Counted from the stretch's first letter, positions 42,144-51,072 are shown. The stretch: DNA of 64,000 nt from Chloroflexota bacterium (GCA_026709625.1 JAPOSR010000007.1:1-64000); one strand, 5' to 3'. Numbers and translations are program-made. Notes: generated from the sequence alone by a model not told the origin.

Positions 42144-43670
42144 TCACAATGCCGCGATTTCGTCATAGACAGGCGCGAGCGACGCATAGAGGCTATCGAA
42201 GATGGGCAGCATCTTGGCATAGAGCGCCTGCCTGGCAGGATCAGGCAAGATAGTAGCCGCCACCTGATTCATCTGCTCGCTCATCGCAAAGTCGGCGTAC
42301 AAGCCCACGCCCACGCCGCCCGCCAGCGCCGCGCCCATGGATGTCGCTTCTTCAAGGATGTTCAATCGCTGCACAGGCAAGCCATAGACATCGGCCATGA
42401 TTTGATTCCAGATATGTCCGCTGGCGCCGCCGCCGATGAGGCGCATGGCATCAATCTGGGTGCCCTGCGCGCGGAAGGCATCCAATATCACGCGCAGATT
42501 CAACGTGACGCCTTCCAGCGCCGCCCGCAGCATGTGCGCGCGTGTATGGCGGATCGTCAGCCCGATGAATGCGCCACGGGCATGTGGGTTCCAGCGCGGA
42601 CTGCGCTCGCCTAGCAGGTAGGGCAAAAAGAACAACCCGTCCGCGCCGGGCGGTATCTGCTCAATCTGCAAATTCATCAGCTCATAGACATTAATGCCCA
42701 GTCGCGCGGCTGTTTCCATTTCAATGCTCGCCAGGTGGTCGCGCGTCCATTGATAGCTCGCCCCAGCCGCCTGCATGGTGCCCGTGGGCATAAACATATC
42801 GGGGATGACATGACCGAATGTGAAGGTGCGGTGGGCGGGGTCATAGATGGGCGCTGGACTGCTGATGGCGATCCACGACGATGATCCGACATAATTGTAG
42901 GCGCTGCCCTCGCGCACGACGCCCGCCCCAGCCGCCGCGCAAGCCCCATCGCCGCCGCCGACAACCACGGGCGTGCCCGCCAATACGCCGACCTCGTCCG
43001 CCACATCCGCCTTCACCGCGCCAACCACATCGATCGACTGGCGCAGCTGCGGCAGTTTGTCGGCATCCAGCCGCACCGCGTCCAATATCTGCGCCGACCA
43101 CTGCCCGCGCCGCAGGTCGTAGAGGTTCATGCTGGAGGCGTCGGAGGGCTCGGTGATGAACTCGCCAGTCAAGCGCGCCACGATGGCGTCTTTGGCCTGC
43201 ATGAATTTATAGGTCGCGGCGTAGATATCGGGTTGGTTGTCGCGCAGCCAGAGGATCTTCGCCAGCGAATAGGCCGCGCTCAGGCGGTGCCCGCTGATCT
43301 GGTACATATCATCAAAACTGACGACTTCGCCGATGGCTCGCTCTTGGTCCAGAGCGCGTTGATCCGCCCAGATGATGGCGTTGCGCAGGGGGCGAGCTTG
43401 GCGATCCAGCGGGACTGCGCCCATCATCTGTCCGCTGAAAGTGATGCAGGCGATGTCGCTCGCTGGCACGCGCGTTTCAGCCAACAGTTGGCGAGTGGAA
43501 GCGCAAACAGCGCGCCACCAATCGTCCGGGCTCTGCTCTGCCCAGCCCGCGTGGGCGTATTCGGTGGCATAAGCCTGGAAAGCCGCGCCCGCCAGCTTGC
43601 CTTCGCGGTCGTAGAGCGTGGCTTTGTTGCCGGTCGTGCCGAGGTCGTGGGCGATGATGTAGTTGCGCAT
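42144..43670 (-). CDS. FGGY-family carbohydrate kinase (xylulokinase-like)
   Basis: The 508-residue sugar kinase phosphorylates a pentulose or similar sugar with ATP. The N-terminal phosphate loop is IIAHDLGTTGNKATLYD. SPDDWWRAV and SFSGQMMGAVPLD (a QMxG substrate motif) follow, then IIWADQRA, and in the second domain VVGGGDGACAAAGAGVV and RLIGGGASGHIWNQIMADV. The start at 43670 was chosen because the kinase fold begins at once. TATGCT ends seven bases upstream. It is the first gene of the sugar unit running left to the isomerase and sulfatase. Confidence 0.92.
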   Translation of the reverse strand: MRNYIIAHDLGTTGNKATLYDREGKLAGAAFQAYATEYAHAGWAEQSPDDWWRAVCASTRQLLAETRVPASDIACITFSGQMMGAVPLDRQARPLRNAIIWADQRALDQERAIGEVVSFDDMYQISGHRLSAAYSLAKILWLRDNQPDIYAATYKFMQAKDAIVARLTGEFITEPSDASSMNLYDLRRGQWSAQILDAVRLDADKLPQLRQSIDVVGAVKADVADEVGVLAGTPVVVGGGDGACAAAGAGVVREGSAYNYVGSSSWIAISSPAPIYDPAHRTFTFGHVIPDMFMPTGTMQAAGASYQWTRDHLASIEMETAARLGINVYELMNLQIEQIPPGADGLFFLPYLLGERSPRWNPHARGAFIGLTIRHTRAHMLRAALEGVTLNLRVILDAFRAQGTQIDAMRLIGGGASGHIWNQIMADVYGLPVQRLNILEEATSMGAALAGGVGVGLYADFAMSEQMNQVAATILPDPARQALYAKMLPIFDSLYASLAPVYDEIAAL

Positions 43671-43677
43671 GATCGCC

Positions 43678-43683
43678 AGCATA
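43678..43683 (-). promoter_or_regulatory. -10 box adjacent to the sugar kinase start
   Basis: TATGCT on the minus strand ends seven bases before the ATG at 43670 with no ribosome site between them. This is the same spacing as at 4956, 14255 and 43783. Confidence 0.35.
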
Positions 43684-43782
43684 GTCAATCTGCGCGGCGA
43701 GTGCAAGCAAGTGGTTTATTTCCACTCCCCGCGCGCGTCGACCCGGCGCATCCACTTGGCAATGCCGCTAACTCGCTGCTAA

Positions 43783-43788
43783 CATACT
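43783..43788 (+). promoter_or_regulatory. -10 box adjacent to the orphan 407-residue gene
   Basis: CATACT ends seven bases before the GTG at 43796. This supports the GTG start as a leaderless transcript. Confidence 0.35.
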
Positions 43789-43795
43789 CTGGATT

Positions 43796-45019
43796 GTGTC
43801 AAGGAAAATGAACGCAAAGGCTATGCTGCCGCTCAAAGTTGTATTTGATGTTCCGCCGGAAATCGCTCATGGTCTTGCAACAGGGGCATTGGAACGAGTC
43901 GGCGGCGTGATTCGCGAGACAGGCAGCAAGCAAATCGTCATGTGGCTGCGCGAAGGAGCGCGGATCGCCAGCAATCCTGATATCGCAGGCGGGGTATTGA
44001 AGTCCCTTCTTAATGTAGCGAGCGGAGGCTGGGCTTCGCTTGCCGCCGAAGGGATAAATGCCATGGTTGCCGCAAATCGGCACAAGGTGATTATGCAGCA
44101 GCTCAGCGTCATCCAGGGCATTGCGACCGTTGGCGCTGCCGGGTCTGTAATTGGCATCGCTGTGCAGATCGCCTCTACACTTTACTTGGTGCGCAACATC
44201 AACGAAATACACGATATCATAGTCACTGAGTTTGAACGCGACAGGCAAATCAGATTGCAGGCTGCCGTCGAATATGCAGAGAGCATCTTGCCGCATCTAA
44301 AGGATGAATCCAGGCAGGCCGGTGTCGAACTGGCGTCTCGAGACTTTATTGCGGCAAGAAAGGACATTCTGTGGAAGCTCGACCAGATTCTGGATTCTCG
44401 ACAATTGACTGTTGAGCAGATTGAGCTTGCCAGCAGACTCTTGCTACAAGCAATACAATTGGATTCTGCTCACATTCGCATGCAATTGGAGATTGGTCGC
44501 ATTGACTTGGCAAAGGCGCAATTAGATAGGCGGCTAGAAGAATATAGAAAACTGACCCGAGCGTTGATACAGAATCTGCTAGGAGATTATCGCGCGCGAT
44601 ACTTCAACAGCAAGGTCGCTGACAATGATTTTCTGCGGTTCGTCCTTGTCGAAGAGTGGTTGCGCGAAGAAAAAGACATCATCCTGGATCTGGTGCTAGA
44701 ACAGCGCAAATACTTTTGGGACAGGAACGTGAGTCAGCGACTAGGTCCCAACAAAGGAGATATTCGCAGATTCACGCATCTGGGGCATCTCGAGGCCTTA
44801 TCCTACATAGAATCGCTTATCGAGAATTACGGACGCCTGGTCGGTTATCGCGCGGAAATCGAAGCGGTTGAGCGACTTGGGCTTACTTTTTCAGAATGGG
44901 AAGAACAGATTGCGGAACGCCTTGCCGACCAAGATATTGACATAGCCGAACACAATGATTATGTGCTCCTAGTTGACAACGAACGGCTTGCGCAGCAGTC
45001 CGACTCAACTGCCGCTTGA
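43796..45019 (+). CDS. Unknown protein with a Gly-rich membrane segment and long coiled coil
   Basis: I do not recognise this 407-residue protein. Residues about 100-135 (IQGIATVGAAGSVIGIAVQIASTLYLV) form a glycine-spaced hydrophobic hairpin able to enter a membrane. From about 140 to 300 the sequence is charged and helical with heptad-like spacing (LRLEEYRKLTRALIQNLL type). The last quarter is acidic and ends EHNDYVLLVDNE. This layout resembles alpha-pore-forming toxins and some abortive-infection effectors. It is AT-richer than both neighbours and faces them in an isolated position, which suggests transfer. The GTG at 43796 fits an adjacent -10 box; ATG 43808 is the other choice. Confidence 0.75.
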   Translation: MSRKMNAKAMLPLKVVFDVPPEIAHGLATGALERVGGVIRETGSKQIVMWLREGARIASNPDIAGGVLKSLLNVASGGWASLAAEGINAMVAANRHKVIMQQLSVIQGIATVGAAGSVIGIAVQIASTLYLVRNINEIHDIIVTEFERDRQIRLQAAVEYAESILPHLKDESRQAGVELASRDFIAARKDILWKLDQILDSRQLTVEQIELASRLLLQAIQLDSAHIRMQLEIGRIDLAKAQLDRRLEEYRKLTRALIQNLLGDYRARYFNSKVADNDFLRFVLVEEWLREEKDIILDLVLEQRKYFWDRNVSQRLGPNKGDIRRFTHLGHLEALSYIESLIENYGRLVGYRAEIEAVERLGLTFSEWEEQIAERLADQDIDIAEHNDYVLLVDNERLAQQSDSTAA

Positions 45020-45070
45020 ACGATTTGCGTTGGCAGGCGGCCACCTGGGCATAGGACGGCTGGTCGCTCC

Positions 45071-46096
45071 TCAGTGGTCGTGGGCGGCTTCTTCATGCGG
45101 CACCAGCACCATAAATCCATTGCCATCGCCCATCATTGAGCGCGTGCGCTGGTCATCAAAGCGTTCGCCATAGAGCTGGGGCATATTGGCGGCGCAAGGG
45201 CTGCCAAAAACTGGTTGGGCATAAGGCAGGTGGGTGTTGCCGCGCGCCAGGATGTGCACATGGTTGGCGGCAGCGCCCTCGTCTTCGCCCGCGTAGGGTA
45301 TGCCGTGATTCCAGGGCACGCGCGAGCGAGCGTTGCAATAGTGGCTCACAAAGGCGCGGCGCGGATGGTCGGAAATGTTGCGGTGCGAGCGATGGAAGAT
45401 GTGCCCGCCGAAGAAAATGACATCGCCGGGTTGGGCGGGCACGGCGATTTCGTTGCCATAGCGCAGGGCGATTTTCGCCAGCGTGTTGACCGTGGGGTCA
45501 GGGTGGCTGGCGGACTGGATGGCGGGGATATCGCCGAGATGCCAATCGCCGTTCTCAGATGCGCCATCACAGTCGGGATAAATCGGCTCGACTTGCGAGC
45601 CGGGCGTCATCCACAGACAGCCATTTGCTTCCGTAGCGGCGTCAATGGCGATCCAAGCGCCGATCAAGCTGTCGGGCTGAGTCGGGATGTAATAAGAATC
45701 TTGATGAAAACCTTGCCCGGCTTGGCCTGGCTGCTTAAAAAAGAGCATGGTTTGCAGCGCCAGCACATCGGGGCCAATCAGCGCTTCCAGCACATCGACC
45801 ACGCGCGGGTGCAGCAAGAAGCGCTCGGCGAGCTCCAAGCTGCGATGCGGCATGTGGATGCGCTCATAAAAGTGGCGGCGCTCTGTCTCGCCCAGGTCAG
45901 CCGGCGGAACGGGGATGCCGGGCAGGCTGCGGCGGCCAGCCATCATGTCCTCGGTGAAGCGCGCCAACTGCGCCACTTCGTCGCGGGCGATTAAGCCTGG
46001 CACATGCAGGAATCCATCGCGGCGGAATGTTTTGTACTGCTCGACGCTGACAAGAACCTGTTCATAAGCGCGAGCGGCTGTTTCTGCAGCTTGCAT
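45071..46096 (-). CDS. Phytanoyl-CoA dioxygenase (PhyH) family protein
   Basis: The 341-residue protein is an iron(II)/2-oxoglutarate-dependent oxygenase of the PhyH family. The metal motif HxD is in QGFHQDSYYIPTQPDS near residues 132-134. The distal His and the 2-oxoglutarate Arg are in VIFFGGHIFHRSHRNISDHPRRAFVSHY near 240-265. The N-terminal FRRDGFLHVPGLIARDEVAQL is typical of the family. It would hydroxylate an organic substrate, which is not predictable. GAGGA lies a few bases before the ATG. It is convergent with the orphan coiled-coil gene and stands alone. Confidence 0.9.
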   Translation of the reverse strand: MQAAETAARAYEQVLVSVEQYKTFRRDGFLHVPGLIARDEVAQLARFTEDMMAGRRSLPGIPVPPADLGETERRHFYERIHMPHRSLELAERFLLHPRVVDVLEALIGPDVLALQTMLFFKQPGQAGQGFHQDSYYIPTQPDSLIGAWIAIDAATEANGCLWMTPGSQVEPIYPDCDGASENGDWHLGDIPAIQSASHPDPTVNTLAKIALRYGNEIAVPAQPGDVIFFGGHIFHRSHRNISDHPRRAFVSHYCNARSRVPWNHGIPYAGEDEGAAANHVHILARGNTHLPYAQPVFGSPCAANMPQLYGERFDDQRTRSMMGDGNGFMVLVPHEEAAHDH

Positions 46097-46184
46097 AAGA
46101 AGGTCCTCGCTAAATAATTGCGCTCATCTTGTTTGCGCCATTGTAGCACGCATGCGCCCTCTGTCCCCGCCCAAGAAGGCACGG

Positions 46185-46353
46185 GAGTGGTGAATTGCGT
46201 GGATATGGCAACCAAGCCCCCCATCTCCCGGCCCCTTGCCCCCAGACCGAGGGAAGGGGAGTTTTTCCCAGAGCTTCCGCAGCCCGTAAGCCCCTCCTTC
46301 ATTTTTTGGGGAGGGGTGGGCAAAGCAACGCGTATCCACCAAAATCACCACTC
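46185..46353. mobile_element. MITE-like element, copy 1 (family R1)
   Basis: A 169-base non-coding element. The outer ends GAGTGGTGA and TCACCACTC are perfect inverted repeats, and the similarity continues inward for about 30 bases (TGCGTGGATAT..CAACCAAGCCC against GGGCAAAGCAACGCGTATCCA). The centre is an R3 palindrome core. Copy 2 is at 53733-53880 and a truncated one at 51007-51072. It encodes no transposase. It fills most of the 342-base gap between PhyH and the next gene. Confidence 0.75.
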
Positions 46354-46386
46354 TCAAGGCGCTGTAGAGCAGCTTCGCGCCGGCAG

Positions 46387-46395
46387 TGCTAGAAT
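46387..46395 (+). promoter_or_regulatory. Extended -10 promoter of the 129-residue gene and sbcD
   Basis: TG, one base, then TAGAAT lies 43 bases upstream of the ATG at 46439, just outside the MITE-like element. No clear -35 is visible. Confidence 0.4.
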
Positions 46396-46438
46396 AAAAT
46401 GGCGTATTTCAAAAAATAAAAGAATCAGGACGATTGCG

Positions 46439-46828
46439 ATGGCAAGACAACGGGTAGCGGTCTTTGAAATCAAGCGCTACATGGTCATCTGGCGGCAGTT
46501 GGAAGTGCGCGACTTTGGCGAGGTGCAGGCGCGGATTCGCGGCTTGGTGCGCTGCAGCGGCATTGATGCGAGCGGCCAGCAAGAGTATCGCCTGGATGTC
46601 TATTTCCTCGCGCCCAAAAGCCCCATGCCCGCTCCGCAGGTCGATATCGCCAATCGCCGCGGCGCGATCTTCATGGAAATCAGCGATATCCACGCCTTCG
46701 TCGATATCCTGCGCAACGAAAAACCCATCTTTGGGCATCTGCGTGGCGATCATCCGCAATGGACCAGCATCACCACCGCCAACGAACCGGTCGGCACTGG
46801 CGACGAAGACCACCGCCCGGGCGAGTGA
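46439..46828 (+). CDS. Hypothetical protein, 129 residues, upstream of sbcD
   Basis: I cannot assign a family. The 129-residue protein starts at an ATG with AGGA eight bases upstream. It alternates basic and hydrophobic stretches (VAVFEIKRYMVIWRQLEVRDFGEV) and has a central beta-rich part (YRLDVYFLAPKSPMP, GAIFMEISDIHAFVDIL), which looks like a small soluble alpha/beta domain. There is no membrane segment. It ends nine bases before sbcD on the same strand, so the two are almost surely cotranscribed. That suggests a role in DNA repair, or simply a shared promoter. Confidence 0.7.
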   Translation: MARQRVAVFEIKRYMVIWRQLEVRDFGEVQARIRGLVRCSGIDASGQQEYRLDVYFLAPKSPMPAPQVDIANRRGAIFMEISDIHAFVDILRNEKPIFGHLRGDHPQWTSITTANEPVGTGDEDHRPGE

Positions 46829-46837
46829 GCGCGGCGT

Positions 46838-48079
46838 ATGCAACAGCCCATTCGCGTTTTGCACTTCGCCGATGCGCATGTCGGCATGGCCAACTTCGGC
46901 AAGACCGACCCGCAGCGCGGCATCAGCAGCCGCATAGTCGATTTTCTGGCGCGGCTGGACGAGATGATCGCCTTTGCCGAAAGCAACGAGGCGGATCTGG
47001 TTGTTTTCGCTGGCGATGCCTTCCGCACGCGCAGCCCCAACCCGACCCTCCAGCGCGAGTTTGCGGCGCGAGTCTTGCGGCTGTCCCGGCTTGCGCCGAC
47101 TCTGCTGCTGGCGGGCAACCACGACCTGCCCTTGAATGCCGCCAAAGCCTCCAGCATCGAGATATTTGACACATTGGCGCTGGCTGGCATCTGGGTGGCG
47201 CAAGATTATGAAACGCGGCGCATCAACACCCGGCGCGGCGATGTCGTGGTGGGCGCAGCGCCCTATCCTATGCGCGCGCGGCTGTTGGCGCACGAAGCTA
47301 TGCGCGCGAAGACAATCGCCGAACAAGATGAAGCCCTGAAGCAGGCGCTGGCCAAGCAATTGGCGAGGCTGGCGCAGCAGGCGCAGGACCCAGCACATGA
47401 CGATGCGCCAAGAATCCTGGCTGGGCATTTTACGCTGGAGGGCGCGCTGTGGGGCAGCGAGCGCGGCATTATGCTGGGGCGCGATGTAGCGGTAGGGCTG
47501 GACTGCGTCGCCGCTGCGGGCTGGGATTATGTCGCGCTGGGGCATATTCATCAGCATCAAAATCTGACTCACAAGCGAGCGGGTATGCCGCCAGTGGTCT
47601 ACAGCGGCAGCATCGAGCGCATCGACTTTGGAGAAGAAGGCGCGGCCAAAGGCTTCTGCTGGGTCGAGCTGCGGCGCGGGCAAGCCGACTGGCAGTTCGT
47701 GCAGTTGAAGGCGCGCAAGCTGTTGACCATCGAAATCGATTGCCGCGACAGCCTCGAGCCCACCGAAGCTGTGCTGGCAGCATTGGAAGCGCATGAATTG
47801 CGTGATGCCGTGCTGCGGCTGCGCATCGACCTGACGCCGGAAAGCGAGGCGCTGCTGCACGACGGTACGATTCAACGGGCGCTGCGGCGGGCGGGCATCT
47901 TTCACCTGGCGGGCTTGCGCAAAGATATCGAGCGCAGCGCGCGCACGCGACTGGGCAAAAGCGCGGAAGAACTCACGCCGCTGCAGCTGCTCGCGCGTTA
48001 CTTCGCAAGCCGCGATGTGGCTGCTGAACGCCGCGACGAATTGCTTTCGCTGGCTAAGGAGATCGTGAATGGGGACTGA
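46838..48079 (+). CDS. sbcD: SbcD/Mre11-type DNA double-strand exonuclease subunit
   Basis: The 413-residue calcineurin-like phosphoesterase is the nuclease half of the SbcCD complex that cuts hairpins and protein-blocked DNA ends. Metal motifs appear in order: HFADAHVGM near residue 10, VVFAGDAFR near 60, LLAGNHDLP near 92, ILAGHFTLEG near 190, ALGHIHQHQN near 230. The capping domain follows with VVYSGSIERIDFGEE. The partner ATPase SbcC usually follows directly, but here the next gene is convergent and unrelated, so SbcC must be elsewhere. The co-operonic gene upstream encodes an unknown 129-residue protein. Confidence 0.9.
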   Translation: MQQPIRVLHFADAHVGMANFGKTDPQRGISSRIVDFLARLDEMIAFAESNEADLVVFAGDAFRTRSPNPTLQREFAARVLRLSRLAPTLLLAGNHDLPLNAAKASSIEIFDTLALAGIWVAQDYETRRINTRRGDVVVGAAPYPMRARLLAHEAMRAKTIAEQDEALKQALAKQLARLAQQAQDPAHDDAPRILAGHFTLEGALWGSERGIMLGRDVAVGLDCVAAAGWDYVALGHIHQHQNLTHKRAGMPPVVYSGSIERIDFGEEGAAKGFCWVELRRGQADWQFVQLKARKLLTIEIDCRDSLEPTEAVLAALEAHELRDAVLRLRIDLTPESEALLHDGTIQRALRRAGIFHLAGLRKDIERSARTRLGKSAEELTPLQLLARYFASRDVAAERRDELLSLAKEIVNGD

Positions 48080-48107
48080 GCCTTTGCGCCGAAGTTCCCC
48101 CCAGCCG

Positions 48108-49271
48108 CTACCCCTCCGGATACAGCAGATGCCGCGCCCGCAGCGCCTCGAATGCGCGCAGATCGTCCTGCCAGCCAGCGATCAGTTCATCCACAGGCCG
48201 CCCCGCGTCGATCGCAAGCCGCAGATCATCACTGCCATAGAGCAGGTCAATGGGCGGCGGCGCGCCGGCCTGCCATGCTTCGCGCCAGGCGAAGTCGTCC
48301 GCATAACGCATTTTGATCGCTTGCAGCACATGCAGCATGGCGGCGACCGGCTGGGCGGTTTCACGATCGAGCATGTAGATCTGCACGCCAGCGCAAAGCT
48401 CGTCTTGATGCTTGCTGAAGGTGGGCACGAAGTAGACAGGCCGAAAGCGCAGACCAGCCAAACCCAGCCCATTCAGCGCGGCAGCCAGCTCTTCGGCATG
48501 TATCCAGGGCGCGCCGAAGTACTCGAAAGGCTTGGTCGTGCCCCGCGCCTCGGACAGATTCGTGCCTTCGAGCAGGCAGGCACCGGGATACAGCAGCATA
48601 GCCTCTGGCGTGGGCAGGTTGGGCGATGAAGGCACAAAGGGCAGGCCGGTGTCGGCATAGGTCATATCCCGCCGCCAGCCGCGCATGGGCACCACGGTCA
48701 GGTCGCAGCCAATCTCCGCCGCGTTGACCAGTCGCGCCACCTCGCCTATCGTCATGCCATAACGAACCGGCAGCTCGAAGGGGCCGACAAAAGAGCGCCA
48801 GGCGCTGCGCAGGACAGGACCTTCGACGCGCGCGCCACCCAGAGGAGCCGGACGATCTAGCAGGACAACTTCGCTGCCAGACTCCGCCGCCGCCCGCAGG
48901 ACATTCAGCGCTGTCGCCAGATAGGTATAGAAGCGCGCGCCGCCATCGGGCAGGTCAATGAGAATGATATCGATGCCGCGCAGCATAGCGGGCGTGGGGG
49001 TATGCGTTTGTCCGTACAGGCTGTGCACCGGCAGATTCGTGAGCGGGTCGCGCGCGTTTTGCACCGGGCTGCCAGCCTGGGCGGCACCGCGCAAGCCGTG
49101 CTCGGGACCAAAGAGCGCGACCAGGTTGACAGCCGACTCAGCATGCAAACGCTCCCGGCTGCTGCGCAACTGGCTGTCGATGCTGCTAGGACAAGCCAAA
49201 AGCGCGGCTCGCTTGCCAGCAGCCAGGTCAAGACACTCGCGCAGAAAGACTTCGAGTCCCAGCATAACCAT
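48108..49271 (-). CDS. DUF1343 / NamZ-type exo-beta-N-acetylmuramidase
   Basis: The 387-residue protein matches the DUF1343 family, whose studied member NamZ releases N-acetylmuramic acid from the ends of peptidoglycan fragments. Conserved pieces are LFGPEHGLRG near residue 52, LPVHSLYGQTHTPTP near 78, IILIDLPDGGARFYTY near 103, LLDRPAPLGGARVEGPV near 140, and MLLYPGACLLEGTNLSEARGTTKPFEYFGAPWI near 225-255. The start region lacks an obvious signal peptide. It is the third gene of a unit with ribokinase and SDR, which fits sugar or cell-wall salvage. Confidence 0.9.
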   Translation of the reverse strand: MVMLGLEVFLRECLDLAAGKRAALLACPSSIDSQLRSSRERLHAESAVNLVALFGPEHGLRGAAQAGSPVQNARDPLTNLPVHSLYGQTHTPTPAMLRGIDIILIDLPDGGARFYTYLATALNVLRAAAESGSEVVLLDRPAPLGGARVEGPVLRSAWRSFVGPFELPVRYGMTIGEVARLVNAAEIGCDLTVVPMRGWRRDMTYADTGLPFVPSSPNLPTPEAMLLYPGACLLEGTNLSEARGTTKPFEYFGAPWIHAEELAAALNGLGLAGLRFRPVYFVPTFSKHQDELCAGVQIYMLDRETAQPVAAMLHVLQAIKMRYADDFAWREAWQAGAPPPIDLLYGSDDLRLAIDAGRPVDELIAGWQDDLRAFEALRARHLLYPEG

Positions 49272-49284
49272 AGCGTTTGCGTCC

Positions 49285-50016
49285 TCAGGCTTCTTGATGC
49301 CGCGGCAGCATCACCAGCGTCCGCACAGTGACATGGCGCGGGCGGCTGAGCATGAACAAACCCGCCGCCGCCACATCATCCGAGCGCAGCCAGCCGCCTT
49401 CCGCCACCGAAAGCCGTTCGATGTCTGCCGCGTCTTCATAACCCCACAGCTCGTTTGCCACTTTGCCTGGCGCCAACGACATGACGCGGATGCCAGCGCC
49501 CGCCAGTTGTCGCCGCAATGTGTTGACGATGGTTTCTATGGCGTGCTTGGTCGCGCCGTAGGCTGGTCCGCGATGCAGCTCGGCATGCCCGGCGATGGAA
49601 CTGGTGACGAGAATATCGCCGCTGGACTGTCCGCGCATGATGGGAATGACGGCGTGGGCGCAGCGCAAGACCGCCTCGATGTTGATGCGCAGCATATCGC
49701 TGACAGCATTCATGTCATACTCGGCGAAGTCGCCTTGGATGAAGATGCCGGCATTGGCGCACAGCGCATCGACAGCGCCGAATCGCTCTTGGGCGCGCCG
49801 CACCATAGCCTCGATAGCGGCTGGCTGCAGCATATCGGCGCGAACCGCCAGCGTCTCGCCGGGCAATTCGTCCGCCAGCGCCTGCAATTTGTCCAATGAA
49901 CGCGCCGCCAAGGTCAAACGACAGCCCGCCGCGGACAAGGCTCGCGCCAGAGCCGCGCCGATGCCACTGCTCGCGCCGGTGATGATGACGGCTTTGCCAG
50001 CGAGTTCACTGCTCAT
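49285..50016 (-). CDS. Short-chain dehydrogenase/reductase
   Basis: The 243-residue SDR has the cofactor loop TGASSGIGAAL at 14-24, NAG (CANAGIF near 87), the catalytic Ser in VTSSIAGHAELH and YGATK near 153-157. It should oxidise or reduce a hydroxyl or keto group with NAD(P); the Arg in AARS after the second strand favours NADPH. It follows the ribokinase gene with three bases between them and precedes NamZ by 13, so the three form one operon. Confidence 0.9.
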   Translation of the reverse strand: MSSELAGKAVIITGASSGIGAALARALSAAGCRLTLAARSLDKLQALADELPGETLAVRADMLQPAAIEAMVRRAQERFGAVDALCANAGIFIQGDFAEYDMNAVSDMLRINIEAVLRCAHAVIPIMRGQSSGDILVTSSIAGHAELHRGPAYGATKHAIETIVNTLRRQLAGAGIRVMSLAPGKVANELWGYEDAADIERLSVAEGGWLRSDDVAAAGLFMLSRPRHVTVRTLVMLPRHQEA

Positions 50017-50019
50017 GCG

Positions 50020-50925
50020 CTATTTCCCTGCCAGCAGCGCATCAACTTCGTGGCGATATGGCGTGCTGCGAGCGGTGCCGGGCTTGGTCACACACAGCGC
50101 CGCCGCCGCATTGGCGAAGCGCACAGCCTCGACCAGCGCAGCGCCCTCGGCCAATGCCACCGCCAGCCCAGCATTAAAGGCATCGCCCGCGCCAGTCGTA
50201 TCCACCGCCTCCACGGCAAAGCTGCTCACAAGCGCCGTATCCGCGCGACTCACGATTTGCGCGCCAGCCGCGCCCAGGGTAACCACCGCTGTCTGAGCAT
50301 CGCGCGTCAGCAGAGAGCGCGCCGCCGCAACGACAGCCCCGGCGCCGCCCAGCGCTGCCAGCTCTGTCTGGTTGGGCGTGAGGTAATCGGCAAGCGTCAA
50401 AGTCGCGGCGGGCAAGGCGGCGGCCGGCGCGGGATTGAGAATCGTGGTTAGGCCGGCCGCCTTCGCCACCCGCAGCGCATAAGCCACCATGTCCAGGTTG
50501 ATTTCTAGTTGCGCGATCAAGATGTCGGCATCAGCGATTTTTTCGCGCGCCGCGTCGATGTCGGCTGGCTGCACACGCAGATTCGCCCCCAGCACGACCA
50601 CGATGCTGTTTTCGCCGCTGCTGTCGACCAGGATAGGCGCGACGCCGGTGGCGACTTCGTCATCCCGCGCCACATAGTCGCGGTTGACGCCTTCGGCATC
50701 CCAGATCTCATCAGCCAGCTCGGCAAAAACATCCTTGCCCAGCCGCCCGATGAAAGTGACATCCGCGCCCAGCCGCGCCGCCGCGACCGCCTGGTTGCTG
50801 CCTTTGCCGCCCGCGCCGGTGACGAAGCGCTCGCCATGCACAGTCTCGCCAGGCCGTGGCATACGTTGCATATACGAGGTCAAGTCGGTGTTGAAACTGC
50901 CAACGACAACAATCTTGGCTGGCAT
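50020..50925 (-). CDS. rbsK: Ribokinase
   Basis: The 301-residue PfkB-family kinase phosphorylates ribose (or a similar sugar) at O5. It opens with VVVGSFNTDLTSYMQRMPRPGETVHG, and has the substrate motif GGKGSNQAVAAARLG at about 39-53 and the ATP/anion-hole motif DTTGAGDAFNAGLAVALAEG near 240. A perfect GGAGGAG lies three bases before the ATG. It leads the operon with the SDR and NamZ. It could serve the ribose-type importer at 54-58 kb, although that cluster is on the other strand. Confidence 0.9.
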   Translation of the reverse strand: MPAKIVVVGSFNTDLTSYMQRMPRPGETVHGERFVTGAGGKGSNQAVAAARLGADVTFIGRLGKDVFAELADEIWDAEGVNRDYVARDDEVATGVAPILVDSSGENSIVVVLGANLRVQPADIDAAREKIADADILIAQLEINLDMVAYALRVAKAAGLTTILNPAPAAALPAATLTLADYLTPNQTELAALGGAGAVVAAARSLLTRDAQTAVVTLGAAGAQIVSRADTALVSSFAVEAVDTTGAGDAFNAGLAVALAEGAALVEAVRFANAAAALCVTKPGTARSTPYRHEVDALLAGK

Positions 50926-51006
50926 GCGCTCCTCCCTGTTTCACTGGCAGGAGATATTGTAACCGCAGAGGGCGCAGAAGTAGAATCAAGAAAGGAATCG
51001 AGAGCG

Positions 51007-51072
51007 CTGATTTTGGTGGGTACGCGTTGCTTTGCCCTTCTCCAAAAACAATGAGGGAGGAGCTTACCTGCT
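51007..51072. mobile_element. MITE-like element, truncated copy (family R1)
   Basis: TGATTTTGGTGGGTACGCGT and TGCTTTGCCC, then TCTCCAAAAACAATGAGGGAGGAG, match one end of copies 1 and 2 in reverse orientation. The other end is absent. It lies in the 259-base gap between ribokinase and the glycosyltransferase, which otherwise shows nothing recognisable. Confidence 0.65.

Noticed and set aside
46409..47905. Minus-strand frame of 498 codons
   Set aside because: It is antisense to sbcD, whose five phosphoesterase motifs leave no doubt about the coding strand.
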